Source: Pseudoalteromonas rhizosphaerae
GTDB taxonomy: Bacteria; Pseudomonadota; Gammaproteobacteria; Enterobacterales; Alteromonadaceae
Length of the DNA: 64,000 nt
Direction: 5' to 3'
Assembly: GCF_902498845.1 (NCBI RefSeq)
Contig: NZ_CABVLM010000004.1
Coordinates: 186,001-250,000 of the forward strand
Shown here: piece after piece, positions 7,525 to 15,533 of the stretch
Position numbering within the stretch: position 1 is the first letter of the stretch
Layout of the letters: every line of letters begins with the position of its first letter
Position numbers and translations under genes: made by a program
Notes under the pieces: model-generated
What the model was told of the DNA's origin: nothing
What the model saw: the letters and a program-made list of their open reading frames with translations, nothing else
Database searches by the model: none

Positions 7525-8439
7525 TTATTTTGTAAGCAGGTGATCTAATGCACCTTTAATTGCAGCCACCTGTGCTGTAATACATAGCTCATCTGTTGCC
7601 GTCGGACTATCTGGGTACACTTCTGTCGTCGTGACATACTGTGCATCTGTAAAGCCCATGCATAAACCGAGTTCTCGTGCTGCATAATTGATCACACCAT
7701 GTTGTTCTAATGGCACTCCAATGAGTTGATTGTTTTCATCACTGGGGGCAATTTGAGTCACATTAGCAACAGTGTCGATAATCGCTTTTTGGAATTGCGG
7801 TTCAGGTTTATTGCTATCAGCGACAAGATAAAAACCATCAGGAATATTCCAATTAGTGTTCACTTTGCCATCACGAGCCGCAAGTGCAGGGCGAAACTCA
7901 CTGTTGTCAGTGTCAGTTGTTTCATGCAGATCAATATGCGCTAATAAAGGTATATTTTGTGCTTTAATATAATTTATTAGTGCTGCTGACTCTGGTGCTG
8001 GGCTTGGTGAATAAAACGAACGGTTTGGATCTATGGCTGCTGGGTTCCAGCGATTAATGGTTTCATATCCCCACGGGCTAATACAAGGAGCAACCAGTAA
8101 GTTAAACTCTTTAGCGTATTTCATACCTAGCGTTTTCATAAAATGTAATGCGCCATGAACACCGCTTGTTTCATAGCCATGTACGCCACCGGTGATCAAT
8201 ATGCTCGGTTTATTCGATGCCCACTGTTTTGATTTAATAATAAAAAGAGGGTAGCGAGTAGGATCAAAACTGAGCGCACCATATTGCTCAACCTCGAAAT
8301 CATTATCCAGTTCGTTGATTAAAGTTACAACTTCAGATTGATAGCTACGTTTAATCGTTTGTAGGTTAAACCAGCACTGTTTATCTTTATCATTCCAAGG
8401 CGTGCCTTGAGTACCTATTGGATAGTTATTTTCGCTCAT
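7525..8439 (-). CDS. M14-family zinc peptidase/deacylase (AstE/AspA-like)
   Basis: A 304-residue metallohydrolase of the M14 carboxypeptidase fold. Probable zinc ligands are H87 and E90 in GGVHGYETSG and H172 in HIDLHE. The substrate-binding DPNR (137-140) is the form seen in succinylglutamate desuccinylase/aspartoacylase relatives. No signal peptide is present, so it acts in the cytoplasm on a small peptide or N-acyl amino acid. It is not in an arginine catabolic operon, so AstE itself is unlikely. The ATG at 8439 has an AAGG site. It is followed by the STAS-like gene after a 175-bp gap. Confidence 0.78.
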   Translation of the reverse strand: MSENNYPIGTQGTPWNDKDKQCWFNLQTIKRSYQSEVVTLINELDNDFEVEQYGALSFDPTRYPLFIIKSKQWASNKPSILITGGVHGYETSGVHGALHFMKTLGMKYAKEFNLLVAPCISPWGYETINRWNPAAIDPNRSFYSPSPAPESAALINYIKAQNIPLLAHIDLHETTDTDNSEFRPALAARDGKVNTNWNIPDGFYLVADSNKPEPQFQKAIIDTVANVTQIAPSDENNQLIGVPLEQHGVINYAARELGLCMGFTDAQYVTTTEVYPDSPTATDELCITAQVAAIKGALDHLLTK

Positions 8440-8531
8440 AGAACCTTCATTTATTACAATAAAGGTTTAGCTTATCGCTGTACTAACCTCACTGCAACTA
8501 GCTGCGACTAATACACAACTGTGAATTATAT

Positions 8532-9107
8532 TTATAAGCTGTTTGAGGACTCATATAAATTGGCATTTTGGCGCTTATGGGCTTCAAATAAATAAGCCCT
8601 TAGATGTTCTTTCCCTTGATGAATATGAGTGATCTTGGCAGCCATGCCTCGCTTACTAAAACGTACCGGTTTGATGTCGATAGTAATATTTTTTTTGTTT
8701 GGAAGGGTTAGTTTTATCTGTTGCTCAATCGCTAAAGGAGCTTTTTGAGTGGTTGATTTTAGAAAAAGTCCAGTACTTGAGATTGATTCAACTTCAAAGT
8801 CTTGGCTCCGAATATTGAGGTTCCCGCCACGCCAACAGCGCTTTATTCCTTGTGTGTCGATGACCTCTGGTGCGCTTAATACAGGGGTCACAATGCCAGT
8901 TTTAGCAATTCTTATTTCAAGTGGAAACCATAATTGATAATCGCCAACTTCAGCCAGTAGTGTTAATTTTGTATTATTTAGTAATTCAGCAATATTGGCA
9001 GGGATAGAGCTTTGTAATGTCAGTGTATGATTGTCCCTCAATTTTGAAGGAACCGTCACTTGGAAAAGATCTGATATAAAATTTAGTTCTTCATTGGTCA
9101 TATCCAT
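8532..9107 (-). CDS. PilZ-like domain protein
   Basis: A 191-residue cytoplasmic protein. The central part (about residues 90-170) resembles a PilZ c-di-GMP-binding barrel: FEVESISSTGLFLKS fits the [D/N]xSxxG element loosely, and CWRGGNLNIR precedes it where an RxxxR motif would lie, but the arginine pair is not canonical. Nucleotide binding is therefore doubtful. It is divergent from a diguanylate cyclase gene 471 bp away, a context that fits c-di-GMP signalling. The start could be the ATG at 9107 or the one at 9101. Confidence 0.5.
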   Translation of the reverse strand: MDMTNEELNFISDLFQVTVPSKLRDNHTLTLQSSIPANIAELLNNTKLTLLAEVGDYQLWFPLEIRIAKTGIVTPVLSAPEVIDTQGIKRCWRGGNLNIRSQDFEVESISSTGLFLKSTTQKAPLAIEQQIKLTLPNKKNITIDIKPVRFSKRGMAAKITHIHQGKEHLRAYLFEAHKRQNANLYESSNSL

Positions 9108-9578
9108 TTAGCATCTAATCCCATGCGCGCGATAATGTAGTTAATACCGTATTTTAAGTCGAGAGTTTATTCATACAATAATGTATAACGGCAGTGTAAT
9201 AACATACTTGAGTTATTTAAGAAAATAAGCATATTGTGCGCCACAAAGTCGTCTTTTTGGATTGTTAAAATATATAAGAGCTAGCACTTTTATACATTTT
9301 CAGATGATAAATCTACCCCTATTTATTCTTACATGATAGTTTTTTGTTTGTTTAATAAACAGTGGCTAAGTTTTATTGCTAAAATAACGTAAATTACTGG
9401 ACCTGATAAAGTTATTAAGGGTATTTTTAAATTGCGATTTCACTTTTATATTGTTTACATTAATCAACTGCTCTTTACGAATTTTCTCACGCCGAATATT
9501 TTCATCTGCTTACATTCCTTTAAATTATTCTGGTGTACTTCCAAGTGCATGTTTTTATGCACACGTAATTAATGGGCA
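9108..9578. other. AT-rich divergent intergenic region
   Basis: This 471-bp gap lies between the PilZ-like gene and the diguanylate cyclase gene. It is strongly AT-rich with no supported coding frame or RNA gene. The only structure I see is a small hairpin GTGCAT-N6-ATGCAC at 9545-9562 near the cyclase start. It presumably holds both promoters. Confidence 0.5.
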
Positions 9579-9584
9579 ATGTAT

Positions 9585-10868
9585 ATGGACTATATTTTCT
9601 ATCAACAATCAATAATTAACTTCATTGCACAATATGCTGGTAATTCTAAATCACAATTAACAGCGATGGTTGATGACACGCGCAGTATTTTAAGAGTTGA
9701 TGCGTATAGGCTTTTTGAAAATATTCTTTTAAATTATCAACAATTGGGAGTAATTGAATATAGTAAAGTAGATTGCCTACTTAAAAGTGTTGCCGTGAAT
9801 TTGAAAACTTCAAGTGAGTCTGAGTATTTTCTCGTTTCACAGTTAGCAACCTGGTGGCAAGAATGGCATTTCGCGCTATCGATGCGCGTAGAAACGAGTC
9901 AAAATAATGCTGTTATCGTGCAAAATAGTGATTACTCAACGCAAGATAATAAACCACTAACCCGCCAGCATGATTTGAGTGAGTACGTTAATTTATTTAC
10001 GCAAGTGCCAATACCGTTGTGTAATGTATGTATGCTCACCGAGAATATAATCCGTATAAACCAACGTTTTGTAGATGTGTTCGGTTACACTATTGAGGAT
10101 ATTCCAACACTTAATGATTGGTGGCTTAATGCTTACCCAGATCCACATTATCTGATGTGGGTGCGACAAACGTGGCAACAAGCTCTTAGCTTTGCGTTAG
10201 AAAATGATACTGATATTGAACCACAAGTTTATTGTGTTACTTGTAAAGATGGCTCCCATATAATGATGGAAATTTCGGGAAGATATTTTAGGCACGAATT
10301 TTTAGCTATATTTAAGGATGTAACACAGCATTTAGCTGCTGAAGATACACTTCGAGACATGGCATTTTTAGACTCATTAACACAAATTGCCAATCGACGT
10401 TGTTTTGATGACAAGTTGGCCAATGAACTTGAATTAATGAATAAAAAAATAAAGCCGTTATCAATGATCTTAATCGATATTGATTATTTTAAGCAATACA
10501 ACGATAACTACGGTCATATTAAAGGCGATGAATGCTTGTATCAAATTGCACAATGTATTGCAGTGGCCACGATGAATCACGAAAAGGACTTTGTTGCCCG
10601 TTTTGGCGGTGAGGAATTTGTGGTGTTACTGCCAGAGGCTGATCCGAAAAAGGCTTTACATAGTGCATTACAAATCCAGCAAGCAGTTAATCAATTAGCT
10701 ATTAAGCATGAATATACAGATATTGGCTATATAACACTAAGCATGGGCATTAAAACTTTGCATAATCCCCAAACTGGCGATTATATCTATTTTGCTGATG
10801 CGGCAGATAAAGCTTTGTACCAAGCAAAAAGACAAGGGCGTAATTGTATCGTTGTTAGTGAAGATTGA
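9585..10868 (+). CDS. Diguanylate cyclase with PAS domain
   Basis: A protein of about 427 residues that makes c-di-GMP from two GTP. The N-terminal 130 residues match nothing I recognise. A PAS domain follows at about 130-255 (LFTQVPIPLCNVCMLTENIIRINQRF...). The GGDEF domain has the active-site signature RFGGEEF and an intact metal-binding aspartate in LIDIDYFKQYNDNYGH. I see no RxxD inhibitory site directly before GGEEF. No membrane segment is present. ATG at 9579 and 9585 are both possible; GGG at 9574-9576 is well spaced only for 9585. Confidence 0.88.
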   Translation: MDYIFYQQSIINFIAQYAGNSKSQLTAMVDDTRSILRVDAYRLFENILLNYQQLGVIEYSKVDCLLKSVAVNLKTSSESEYFLVSQLATWWQEWHFALSMRVETSQNNAVIVQNSDYSTQDNKPLTRQHDLSEYVNLFTQVPIPLCNVCMLTENIIRINQRFVDVFGYTIEDIPTLNDWWLNAYPDPHYLMWVRQTWQQALSFALENDTDIEPQVYCVTCKDGSHIMMEISGRYFRHEFLAIFKDVTQHLAAEDTLRDMAFLDSLTQIANRRCFDDKLANELELMNKKIKPLSMILIDIDYFKQYNDNYGHIKGDECLYQIAQCIAVATMNHEKDFVARFGGEEFVVLLPEADPKKALHSALQIQQAVNQLAIKHEYTDIGYITLSMGIKTLHNPQTGDYIYFADAADKALYQAKRQGRNCIVVSED

Positions 10869-10906
10869 TACAAAAAATCAGCTGCGCGCTACTAGGCATA
10901 TTTGAA

Positions 10907-10930
10907 ATAGCTGCGCTCAAGCACAGCTAT
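10907..10930. terminator. Bidirectional hairpin between the cyclase gene and rluE
   Basis: ATAGCTG and CAGCTAT arms (inner GC/GC pairs, loop TCAA) lie between two convergent genes and include the last bases of rluE. No strong T-run is present. Confidence 0.45.
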
Positions 10931-11604
10931 AGTTCATCTGCGATTATTTTAAAATGGCCATTATCAATTCCTTTTAACGTATAGTCACCAATACGATAGC
11001 GGATTAAACGTAAAGTAGGGTGGCCAATATGTGCTGTCATTCTTCTTACTTGGCGATTACGTCCTTCGGTAAGGGTAATACTGAGCCAACTGGTTGGAAT
11101 GTTTTTTCGCTCTCTAACGGGAGGATTACGTGGCCATAAAGTTGGCTCATCTATGCGTTTAACAACGGCTGGTAATGTTAATCCGTCTTTGAGCTCGACG
11201 CCTTGGCACAGTTGTTTAATTGCTGCATCAGTTGGTTCACCTTCAACTTGTGCCCAGTAAGTTTTACTGGTTTTTTTGTTTGGCGCTGTTAAAGTGTTTT
11301 GTAATTTCCCACAATTAGTGAGCAATAGCAGGCCCTCACTGTCTCTATCTAATCGTCCTGCAGCATATATATCTTTAATGGTAATAAAGTCAGCTAAGGT
11401 TTGTCTGTTTGCTTCATCAGTAAACTGGCACAGCACATCAAATGGTTTATTAAATAAGACAATTTTTCGCTCACTGGCGGTAATGGCTGGTTTTATCTCG
11501 CGCTTTATTGAGTTATTCACTTTTTTGGTTGTAATTGCACCGCGATTATAGCTACGGCCGCTATTTCGGCGTTTTGCTGTATTATTTGGTTTAGCTATTG
11601 TCAT
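10927..11604 (-). CDS. rluE: 23S rRNA pseudouridine(2457) synthase RluE
   Basis: RluE belongs to the RsuA family and converts U2457 of 23S rRNA to pseudouridine. The match is strong: [13 protein letters not shown], catalytic aspartate in [54 protein letters not shown] basic N-terminal tail of about 45 residues precedes the domain. ATG at 11604 follows the tusE stop by two bases (TAG-CA-ATG); a GTG at 11616 would overlap tusE and has no better ribosome site. The position suggests translational coupling to the tus operon. Confidence 0.92.
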   Translation of the reverse strand: MTIAKPNNTAKRRNSGRSYNRGAITTKKVNNSIKREIKPAITASERKIVLFNKPFDVLCQFTDEANRQTLADFITIKDIYAAGRLDRDSEGLLLLTNCGKLQNTLTAPNKKTSKTYWAQVEGEPTDAAIKQLCQGVELKDGLTLPAVVKRIDEPTLWPRNPPVRERKNIPTSWLSITLTEGRNRQVRRMTAHIGHPTLRLIRYRIGDYTLKGIDNGHFKIIADEL

Positions 11605-11606
11605 TG

Positions 11607-11936
11607 CTAGATGCACCGTGCGGGTTTTGGTAAGCCAGCAATTTTAGTTGCTTGCTTAGCTGGGCCTTTAGGAAAAAGAGTATACAGATAAATACTATTG
11701 CCTTTATCTTCACCCAGTGCTTTTGCCATTGCTTTAACTAACATTCTTATTGCTGGGCTGGTGTTGTACTCCAAATAAAAATTACGCACAAAATGAATCA
11801 CTTCCCAGTGTTGGGAGGTTAATTCAATGTTTTCTTGCTCGGCAATAACGCAGGCTAATTGTTCACTCCATAACGAGTGATCAAGTAAGTAACCTTGTTT
11901 ATCCGTGTCGATAATTTGATTATTAAATTCAAGCAT
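11607..11936 (-). CDS. tusE: Sulfurtransferase TusE (DsrC family)
   Basis: A 109-residue final carrier of the Tus sulfur relay, which hands persulfide sulfur to MnmA for 2-thiolation of tRNA wobble uridine. It ends in GLPKPARCI, placing the conserved sulfur-carrying cysteine (C108) at the penultimate position as in E. coli TusE (LPKPxxCI). Three bases separate it from tusB, and it overlaps no other gene. In E. coli tusE lies next to yccA and apart from tusDCB; here all four are contiguous. Confidence 0.94.
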   Translation of the reverse strand: MLEFNNQIIDTDKQGYLLDHSLWSEQLACVIAEQENIELTSQHWEVIHFVRNFYLEYNTSPAIRMLVKAMAKALGEDKGNSIYLYTLFPKGPAKQATKIAGLPKPARCI

Positions 11937-11939
11937 GTA

Positions 11940-12206
11940 TTACCACGTAATAGAGTGAGATGTTGCTAATGTTAGTGCGACAAAGTCGTCATAACTAAGC
12001 GAGTGATCGGGCTGATTGATTGTGATATCTCGTACCTTGGCGTCATCAGCAAGTATTAATAAGTGCGTTGCAAGCTGTCTAAATTGGGCAATCGCAAAGC
12101 ATGCGTCACTTAATAATAATACTTTGTCTGCTGACTGGATCAGGTTAACTAATTGATCCGTGTTGTAATAGCCAAGTGGCTTGGAAAATATGTGTAAAGT
12201 GCTCAT
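11940..12206 (-). CDS. tusB: Sulfur relay protein TusB (DsrH family)
   Basis: An 88-residue subunit of the TusBCD hexamer. It begins MSTLHIFSKPLGYYNTDQL and contains ADKVLLLSDACFA, typical of TusB/DsrH. Its ATG overlaps the TGA of tusC (ATGA), consistent with stoichiometric translation of the complex. TusB carries no essential relay cysteine in E. coli. Confidence 0.88.
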   Translation of the reverse strand: MSTLHIFSKPLGYYNTDQLVNLIQSADKVLLLSDACFAIAQFRQLATHLLILADDAKVRDITINQPDHSLSYDDFVALTLATSHSITW

Positions 12207-12559
12207 AAGTTCACTATGTGTTGTTGCTGGGCTATAAGTTGAGTTTGCTGCTGATAATTAAGCGCTTTTACTTCTACTAACAAGTTATGTTTATCAAGGC
12301 CATACTCGAGCAGAGACTTTTCACATACATAAATGTTTTCAACATCGTAAATTTCTAGCGTTCTGATGGTCTTAAAGTAGTTCTTTAAACCTATATGCTC
12401 AGGTTGTTGATGTTTTTTTAGGGCTAGTACCGCAGGGCCGCTAAATAACCAACTAATATTTTGCTCAACAGCAGCGAATATTAATGTCATATCTAATGCA
12501 TCACGAATATGTAAATCATCGAAAGGACTATGGTGGCTTAAAACTAATACATTGATCAT
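12203..12559 (-). CDS. tusC: Sulfur relay protein TusC (DsrF family)
   Basis: A 118-residue subunit of TusBCD. The start (MINVLVLSHHSPFDDLHIRDALDMTLIFAAVEQ) and the segment WLFSGPAVLALKKHQ are characteristic of TusC/DsrF (ALDxxLAxAAFxQ followed by a xLFxGDGVxxL-like region). ATGA overlaps join it to tusD upstream and tusB downstream. Confidence 0.9.
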   Translation of the reverse strand: MINVLVLSHHSPFDDLHIRDALDMTLIFAAVEQNISWLFSGPAVLALKKHQQPEHIGLKNYFKTIRTLEIYDVENIYVCEKSLLEYGLDKHNLLVEVKALNYQQQTQLIAQQQHIVNL

Positions 12560-12909
12560 TTAAATTGCACCCATTTATCCGCATCACTGGCAAGCATTGC
12601 AAACTCAGCTAACCCTGCGACTGCAAAAACACCGGTATTATTTATATCAAGGCCACGCTTTTCGGCAGCAGTAACACACAACATAAGATGAATCCCTTGC
12701 TCATGTAATTGTTGCCATAAAGCATTAATCGCTAATTCATCAGCTGCCAAATCTAGTTGCTCGCTGGCATGAAAAACGCCGTTTTGATACAAAAAAATGG
12801 CATCAATGTTATGCCCTTGTGTTAAACATGCTTGTGCAAATTTAACCAAACGTTGCGTGGTATCATGATCCGATGGTGCGCTGTGCAGAGAAAGTACAAA
12901 TCGTGCCAA
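12556..12909 (-). CDS. tusD: Sulfurtransferase TusD (DsrE family)
   Basis: A 117-residue catalytic subunit of TusBCD that accepts sulfur from TusA. The relay cysteine is C78 in HLMLCVTAAEKRG, the same position as in E. coli TusD. Translation must begin at TTG (12909): no in-frame ATG exists near the N-terminus and the conserved first strand starts at residue 3. GGA lies about seven bases upstream. The yccA terminator ends only 12 bases before this start, so the tus promoter would overlap that hairpin or transcription reaches tus by readthrough. Confidence 0.9.
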   Translation of the reverse strand: MARFVLSLHSAPSDHDTTQRLVKFAQACLTQGHNIDAIFLYQNGVFHASEQLDLAADELAINALWQQLHEQGIHLMLCVTAAEKRGLDINNTGVFAVAGLAEFAMLASDADKWVQFK

Positions 12910-12920
12910 AACTATTCCAA

Positions 12921-12950
12921 TAAAAAAGCCCCTAAAGAGGGGCTATTTTA
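12921..12950 (-). terminator. Rho-independent terminator after yccA
   Basis: AGCCCCT and AGGGGCT arms with a short AAAG-type loop, flanked by an A-run/T-run on both sides, so it can act in either direction. On the minus strand it ends in TTTTTTA just before tusD. Confidence 0.8.
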
Positions 12951-12964
12951 ACAGAACTATTTAA

Positions 12965-13630
12965 TTAGTCATTATTTGCGCCAAGCAGTGCAAGCAATGA
13001 AGTAAACAAGTTATATACACTTAAATATAAAGAGACTGTAGCGCGAATATAGTTTGTTTCGCCACCGTTGATGATGCGGCTTGTATCAAACAAGATTAAG
13101 CCAGACATGATCAATACAACCGCTGCATTTAATACCATAAACATTAGCGAGCTGCCGATGAAGATATTAACAATGCTGGCCACAATCACAACAATAAGGC
13201 CTACCGTTAAAAAACCGCCCATAAAAGAGAAATCTTTTTTAGTATTTAGTGCATACGCAGACAAACCAAAGAAAATCAGTGCAGTTGATCCTAACGCTTG
13301 CATGATAAGCATTGGGCCATTTGGCATCGCTGCATAATGGTTAAGTAACGGACCAAGTCCCGCACCCATTAAACCCGTAAAAGCGAATACCCATGCAACG
13401 CCTGACGCGCTTTCGGCTTTTTTATTTACGACAAATAAAAGGCCAAATGAAATAAGAGTAAAAACTAACCCCATAAAATAAGGTAGTTGTAATGCCATTG
13501 AGATACCAGCCGTCACAGCACTAAATGCTAATGTCATGGCCAATAAGAAATAGGTGTTTTTAAGTACCTTGTTTGTTTCAATGGTCGACATAACCGGTCT
13601 AGCGGTATTGTACGAATGATTAAATGCCAT
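12965..13630 (-). CDS. yccA: YccA, Bax inhibitor-1 family protein (FtsH modulator)
   Basis: A 221-residue inner membrane protein with seven probable transmembrane helices, belonging to the BI-1 (LFG/TMBIM) family. The closest named relative is E. coli YccA, a substrate and inhibitor of the FtsH protease. The cytoplasmic N-terminus (MAFNHSYNTARPVMSTIETNK) and the C-terminal ILFDTSRIINGGETNYIRATVSLYLSVYNLF are typical. ATG at 13630 has a GGAG Shine-Dalgarno sequence. It sits directly upstream of the tus genes, echoing the yccA-tusE neighbourhood of E. coli. Confidence 0.9.
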   Translation of the reverse strand: MAFNHSYNTARPVMSTIETNKVLKNTYFLLAMTLAFSAVTAGISMALQLPYFMGLVFTLISFGLLFVVNKKAESASGVAWVFAFTGLMGAGLGPLLNHYAAMPNGPMLIMQALGSTALIFFGLSAYALNTKKDFSFMGGFLTVGLIVVIVASIVNIFIGSSLMFMVLNAAVVLIMSGLILFDTSRIINGGETNYIRATVSLYLSVYNLFTSLLALLGANND

Positions 13631-13843
13631 TTTAGAGCTCCTTTAGAAACCTATTGTAAGTTCCGATAATTAAACTGAAGTTAGATTACCAAGACTTCTA
13701 TATTTGGGCAAACCTTTGTAGTTCAATAGACCGATAATTAAAAAGAAAAGTTCAATTTAGTGTGAATTTTGCTCAGTGGTGAGTTAAGAATATACAAATC
13801 AATGGTTTTTTAAGCACTTGAACACTTTTTTGAAAAAAAAAGC

Positions 13844-13872
13844 TTCACAAAGAGCACTGCCTTCTCTATTAT
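13844..13872 (+). promoter_or_regulatory. Sigma70 promoter of the tRNA-Ser genes
   Basis: TTCACA (13844-13849) and TATTAT (13867-13872) are separated by exactly 17 bases. A GC-rich stretch follows before the tRNA at 13884, the sort of discriminator found at stringently controlled stable-RNA promoters. Confidence 0.75.
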
Positions 13873-13883
13873 GCAGGCCGTGC

Positions 13884-13974
13884 GGAGAGATGGCAGAGTG
13901 GTCGAATGCACCGGTCTTGAAAACCGGCAGGGGTTTATAGCCCCTCTAGGGTTCAAATCCCTATCTCTCCACCA
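13884..13974 (+). tRNA. tRNA-Ser (anticodon UGA), copy 1
   Basis: A 91-nt class II tRNA. The acceptor GGAGAGA pairs with TCTCTCC, the anticodon loop is CTTGAAA with TGA at 13918-13920, the long variable arm AGGGG...CCCCT is present, and the T loop is GGTTCAAATCC. CCA is encoded after discriminator A. Confidence 0.97.
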
Positions 13975-14026
13975 CCTAATTAAAATAATTGCGAGTACAC
14001 TCTTATTCGTGATTTATAAATGTTTC

Positions 14027-14117
14027 GGAGAGATGGCAGAGTGGTCGAATGCACCGGTCTTGAAAACCGGCAGGGGTTTATAGCCCCTCTAGGGTTCAAA
14101 TCCCTATCTCTCCACCA
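14027..14117 (+). tRNA. tRNA-Ser (anticodon UGA), copy 2
   Basis: This copy is identical base for base to copy 1, 52 bp downstream, with no separate promoter visible in the spacer. Both are probably cut from one transcript that ends at the terminator at 14126. CCA is encoded. Confidence 0.97.
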
Positions 14118-14125
14118 TATAAAAT

Positions 14126-14152
14126 AGCCCGCTAAATTAGCGGGCTTTTTTG
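14126..14152 (+). terminator. Terminator of the tRNA-Ser transcript
   Basis: AGCCCGCTAA and TTAGCGGGCT form a stem with a minimal loop, followed by six T. It lies 9 bases after the second tRNA. Confidence 0.9.
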
Positions 14153-14260
14153 TGCCTAAGTTTTATGTAGTTATTTAGTTACGACCATAGTCTCTATTTC
14201 GATGTTGTAAAACATCATGCATTCTTAGTATTTATTCAGGTATGATTTTAAGGACGCATT

Positions 14261-14656
14261 ATGAAACATCGGCTTGCAAAAAGTGTTGGGTTATCATTAC
14301 TTTCACCTGTGATCATTGGCAGTGTGTTAGGAGTTTATTATGCATTAACGCTCAATACCGATCCGCTGACTACCTTTTTCCAGTTACTTATGAGTGCGAT
14401 AGCTAACGCGCATATTGTCGGTTTAACCATGGCTGCTTTTGTAGTACCCGGATATTTATTGATGTACAAGTACGCGAAAGTTAATTATTCGGGAGTACTG
14501 ACATTAGGTTTACTCGGTGGTGCAATTTTTAGTTACTTACTCAGTGCAACAGGTGGTATGGTCTTTTTAATTAATACCGCGATGTCAGCTTTAGCGGCGG
14601 GACTGTTTTTATATGGATTAAGGTTAGGTGCGATAAAACAACAGCCTCCTCAATAG
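14261..14656 (+). CDS. Small hypothetical membrane protein
   Basis: A 131-residue protein with about four hydrophobic helices (near residues 8-28, 36-63, 77-100 and 102-122) and a short basic/Gln/Pro tail. I do not recognise the family. It stands alone between the tRNA operon and msrC, and AAGGA precedes the ATG. Composition and codon use look like the surrounding core genes, so there is no sign of recent transfer. Confidence 0.65.
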   Translation: MKHRLAKSVGLSLLSPVIIGSVLGVYYALTLNTDPLTTFFQLLMSAIANAHIVGLTMAAFVVPGYLLMYKYAKVNYSGVLTLGLLGGAIFSYLLSATGGMVFLINTAMSALAAGLFLYGLRLGAIKQQPPQ

Positions 14657-14781
14657 CAGAATTATTAACCAAGCTTGCTGAAAATTAGGGCAAATTGCTT
14701 TTTTTTGCCCTGAAAAGGTTTCAATTATTGGCGACAAAGAGTACCTTTAGCTACTGTATGTTTGATAAGAAGTAGTTTGGT

Positions 14782-15243
14782 ATGCAAAAGCAAGAATTTT
14801 ACCAGTCATTAGTTAAACAAACTGAATCGCTAATTACTGGTGAACCTAACATTATTGCCAATATGGCGAATATTAGCGCGCTGTTATTTACGTCACTCGA
14901 TGATGTAAATTGGGCTGGTTTTTATTTGATGGATTCACCAACTGAATTAGTACTTGGTCCGTTTCAAGGTAATCCTGCATGTATCCGAATTCCTGTCGGA
15001 AAGGGGGTCTGTGGAACTGCCGCTGCAACTGCGCAAACTCAACTTGTTGAAGATGTACATGCATTTGCAGGCCACATTGCCTGTGATGCGGCGTCAAACT
15101 CTGAAATAGTAATACCTATCCACAAAAATGGTGAGGTATTTGCTGTATTAGATATCGACAGCCCAAGTATTGCTAGGTTTGATGCTGATGATAAGCAAGG
15201 TTTAGAAGCACTCATCGCGTGCTTTGAGGCAACTATTGCATGA
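14782..15243 (+). CDS. msrC: Free methionine-(R)-sulfoxide reductase (GAF domain)
   Basis: A 153-residue GAF-domain enzyme that reduces free methionine-(R)-sulfoxide (E. coli MsrC/YebR). The three conserved cysteines of the fRMsr family are at C67 (NPACIRI), C77 (GKGVCGTAA) and C101 (HIACDAASNSEIVIPI). It covers the whole family length. The downstream acidic gene starts within its stop codon (ATGA), and proQ and prc follow, as in E. coli yebR-proQ-prc. Confidence 0.93.
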   Translation: MQKQEFYQSLVKQTESLITGEPNIIANMANISALLFTSLDDVNWAGFYLMDSPTELVLGPFQGNPACIRIPVGKGVCGTAAATAQTQLVEDVHAFAGHIACDAASNSEIVIPIHKNGEVFAVLDIDSPSIARFDADDKQGLEALIACFEATIA

Positions 15244-15518
15244 AAGACTTAGTAAATGTACAGGATTATCTGTTTGCCATCACTGATGTAGGTGATTGGG
15301 AAGGGGATGAAGAGCATGTAGCGGAAACGCTCAACGATTTAATCCACATTGCATGGGATCGTCTTCCTGATGATACTGAATGTGAATTAATTGATGAAAT
15401 TATAAATGGTATTTGGGAACACCTTCGAGGTGATATGGCTGTAATTGAAGCCGACTTTGAAGAGCTGGTCGACTGGGTAACACACTACGTCGATTCGTCC
15501 CTTGATGAAAAGATGTGA
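15240..15518 (+). CDS. Highly acidic hypothetical protein (92 aa)
   Basis: Unrecognised family. It holds 27 acidic residues (15 Asp, 12 Glu) against four Lys/Arg, and four tryptophans spaced about every 20 residues (W20, W39, W59, W79). It looks helical and soluble, with no signal peptide or membrane segment. The ATG overlaps the msrC TGA (ATGA), so translation is coupled, and proQ begins 16 bases after its stop. E. coli has no gene at this place. Negative charge and position suggest a partner or regulator of basic ProQ, or a nucleic-acid mimic, but this is conjecture. Confidence 0.75.
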   Translation: MKDLVNVQDYLFAITDVGDWEGDEEHVAETLNDLIHIAWDRLPDDTECELIDEIINGIWEHLRGDMAVIEADFEELVDWVTHYVDSSLDEKM

Positions 15519-15533
15519 AAAATAGGTTCTAAA

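Noticed and set aside
13871..14083. 70-residue frame across both tRNA-Ser genes
   Set aside because: The frame is the translation of two tRNAs and the spacer, not a protein.
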